This document shows positions 6,671 through 6,932 of a stretch of 6,932 nt of DNA, in pieces. Where the stretch lies: the NCBI GenBank assembly GCA_934216145.1, contig CAKQBG010000071.1:1-6932 (forward strand), read 5' to 3'. The first letter of the stretch is position 1. Every line of letters starts with the position of its first letter. The translations under genes were made by a program, and so were the position numbers. This DNA comes from an uncultured Anaeroplasma sp. (GTDB lineage: Bacteria > Bacillota_I > Bacilli_A > Acholeplasmatales > Anaeroplasmataceae). The notes beneath the pieces are model-generated. The model had not been told where the DNA came from and ran no database searches. It saw only the letters and a list, made by a program, of their open reading frames with translations.

Positions 6671-6932
6671 AGAAATAATCAGTCCTCGATAAACAAAAAT
6701 GATGATTGTGTCAAAATAAATTGTGTTCTTTTTAATGTTAGTTCTATTCTTAAAAAAAATTGGAGAATTCTTTCTACTTATTATATTGACGTCGAAGGTA
6801 AAAGTATATATAACCATATTCAAAAGAAGGATACTAGCGCTACCCAAATACTGATTGATGCTTCATGTGTTCACAAAGATATAGAGGAAGCATATAATTT
6901 GACACAAGAATTTTTGTATGGAGTTAGAACTG
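6671..6932 (+). pseudogene. 5'-truncated transposase fragment, probably ISL3 family, running off the window
   Basis: The frame is open from just after a TAA at 6668-6670 to the window end, but has no in-frame ATG, so the 5' part of the gene is missing here. The translation has ILKKNWRIL followed about 50 residues later by EEAYNLTQEFLYGVR. From memory of ISL3-family transposases, the C-terminal half has a LLKK(F/Y)W(K/R)LL-type motif followed by an L..AY.LYQ.LLYA-type motif, and the match in order and spacing is the basis for the call. The DDE catalytic residues would lie in the missing N-terminal part. Base composition here is visibly less AT-rich than the rest of the window, as expected for acquired DNA. 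The call rests on recall of short motifs, not an alignment; an unrelated protein fragment is possible. Confidence 0.4.

Noticed and set aside
6641..6847. 68-aa minus-strand open frame
   Set aside because: No SD and no recognisable features; it lies opposite the + strand frame with transposase-like motifs, which explains the sequence better.

Overview
The window is very AT-rich and densely coding, with standard-code features: TGG is used for Trp and no TGA is read through. Small intergenic gaps, strong Shine-Dalgarno (SD) sites and fused MacB/FtsX-type ABC proteins suggest a low-GC Bacillota or Mollicutes-like host-associated bacterium. This assignment is an inference from composition and gene types; there is no marker gene in the window.

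Left end (1-811): a small serine recombinase gene (197-811, +) sits behind what looks like its own DNA switch. A perfect 21-bp inverted repeat (57-77 and 134-154) encloses 56 bp that carry a near-consensus promoter (TTGCAA, 17 bp, TATAAT). In the orientation seen here the promoter points into the recombinase gene; after inversion it would point leftwards, out of the window. Between the switch and the start codon, the SD sequence lies inside a GC-rich hairpin followed by seven T's. Bases 1-56 hold no gene I can identify.

Middle (about 783-1800): a decayed minus-strand remnant of the C-terminal half of a heavy-metal P-type ATPase (808-1622). It has frameshifts and altered catalytic motifs. Its 5' side stops at an imperfect 22-bp inverted repeat (1623-1684) that may be the scar of a small mobile element. 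A minus-strand terminator lies just beyond the remnant's 3' end, inside the last codons of the recombinase gene. Bases 1685-1745 hold nothing clear, and 1746-1790 is a strong terminator for the ABC operon.

Right-centre (1811-6482, minus strand): a two-gene operon, 684 aa then 874 aa. Each protein carries an N-terminal ABC ATPase fused to a four-helix FtsX/MacB-type permease with a large extracytoplasmic domain. The genes overlap by 8 bp if the second starts at its best-placed TTG. They probably form a heterodimeric mechanotransmission-type ABC machine. The substrate is unknown, and no sensor kinase, regulator or separate binding protein is visible nearby.

Right end (6483-6932): an AT-rich intergenic region with a likely operon promoter, then a compositionally different + strand fragment that resembles the C-terminal part of an ISL3-family transposase and runs off the window. 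The most notable element is the apparent self-controlled recombinase promoter switch at the left end.
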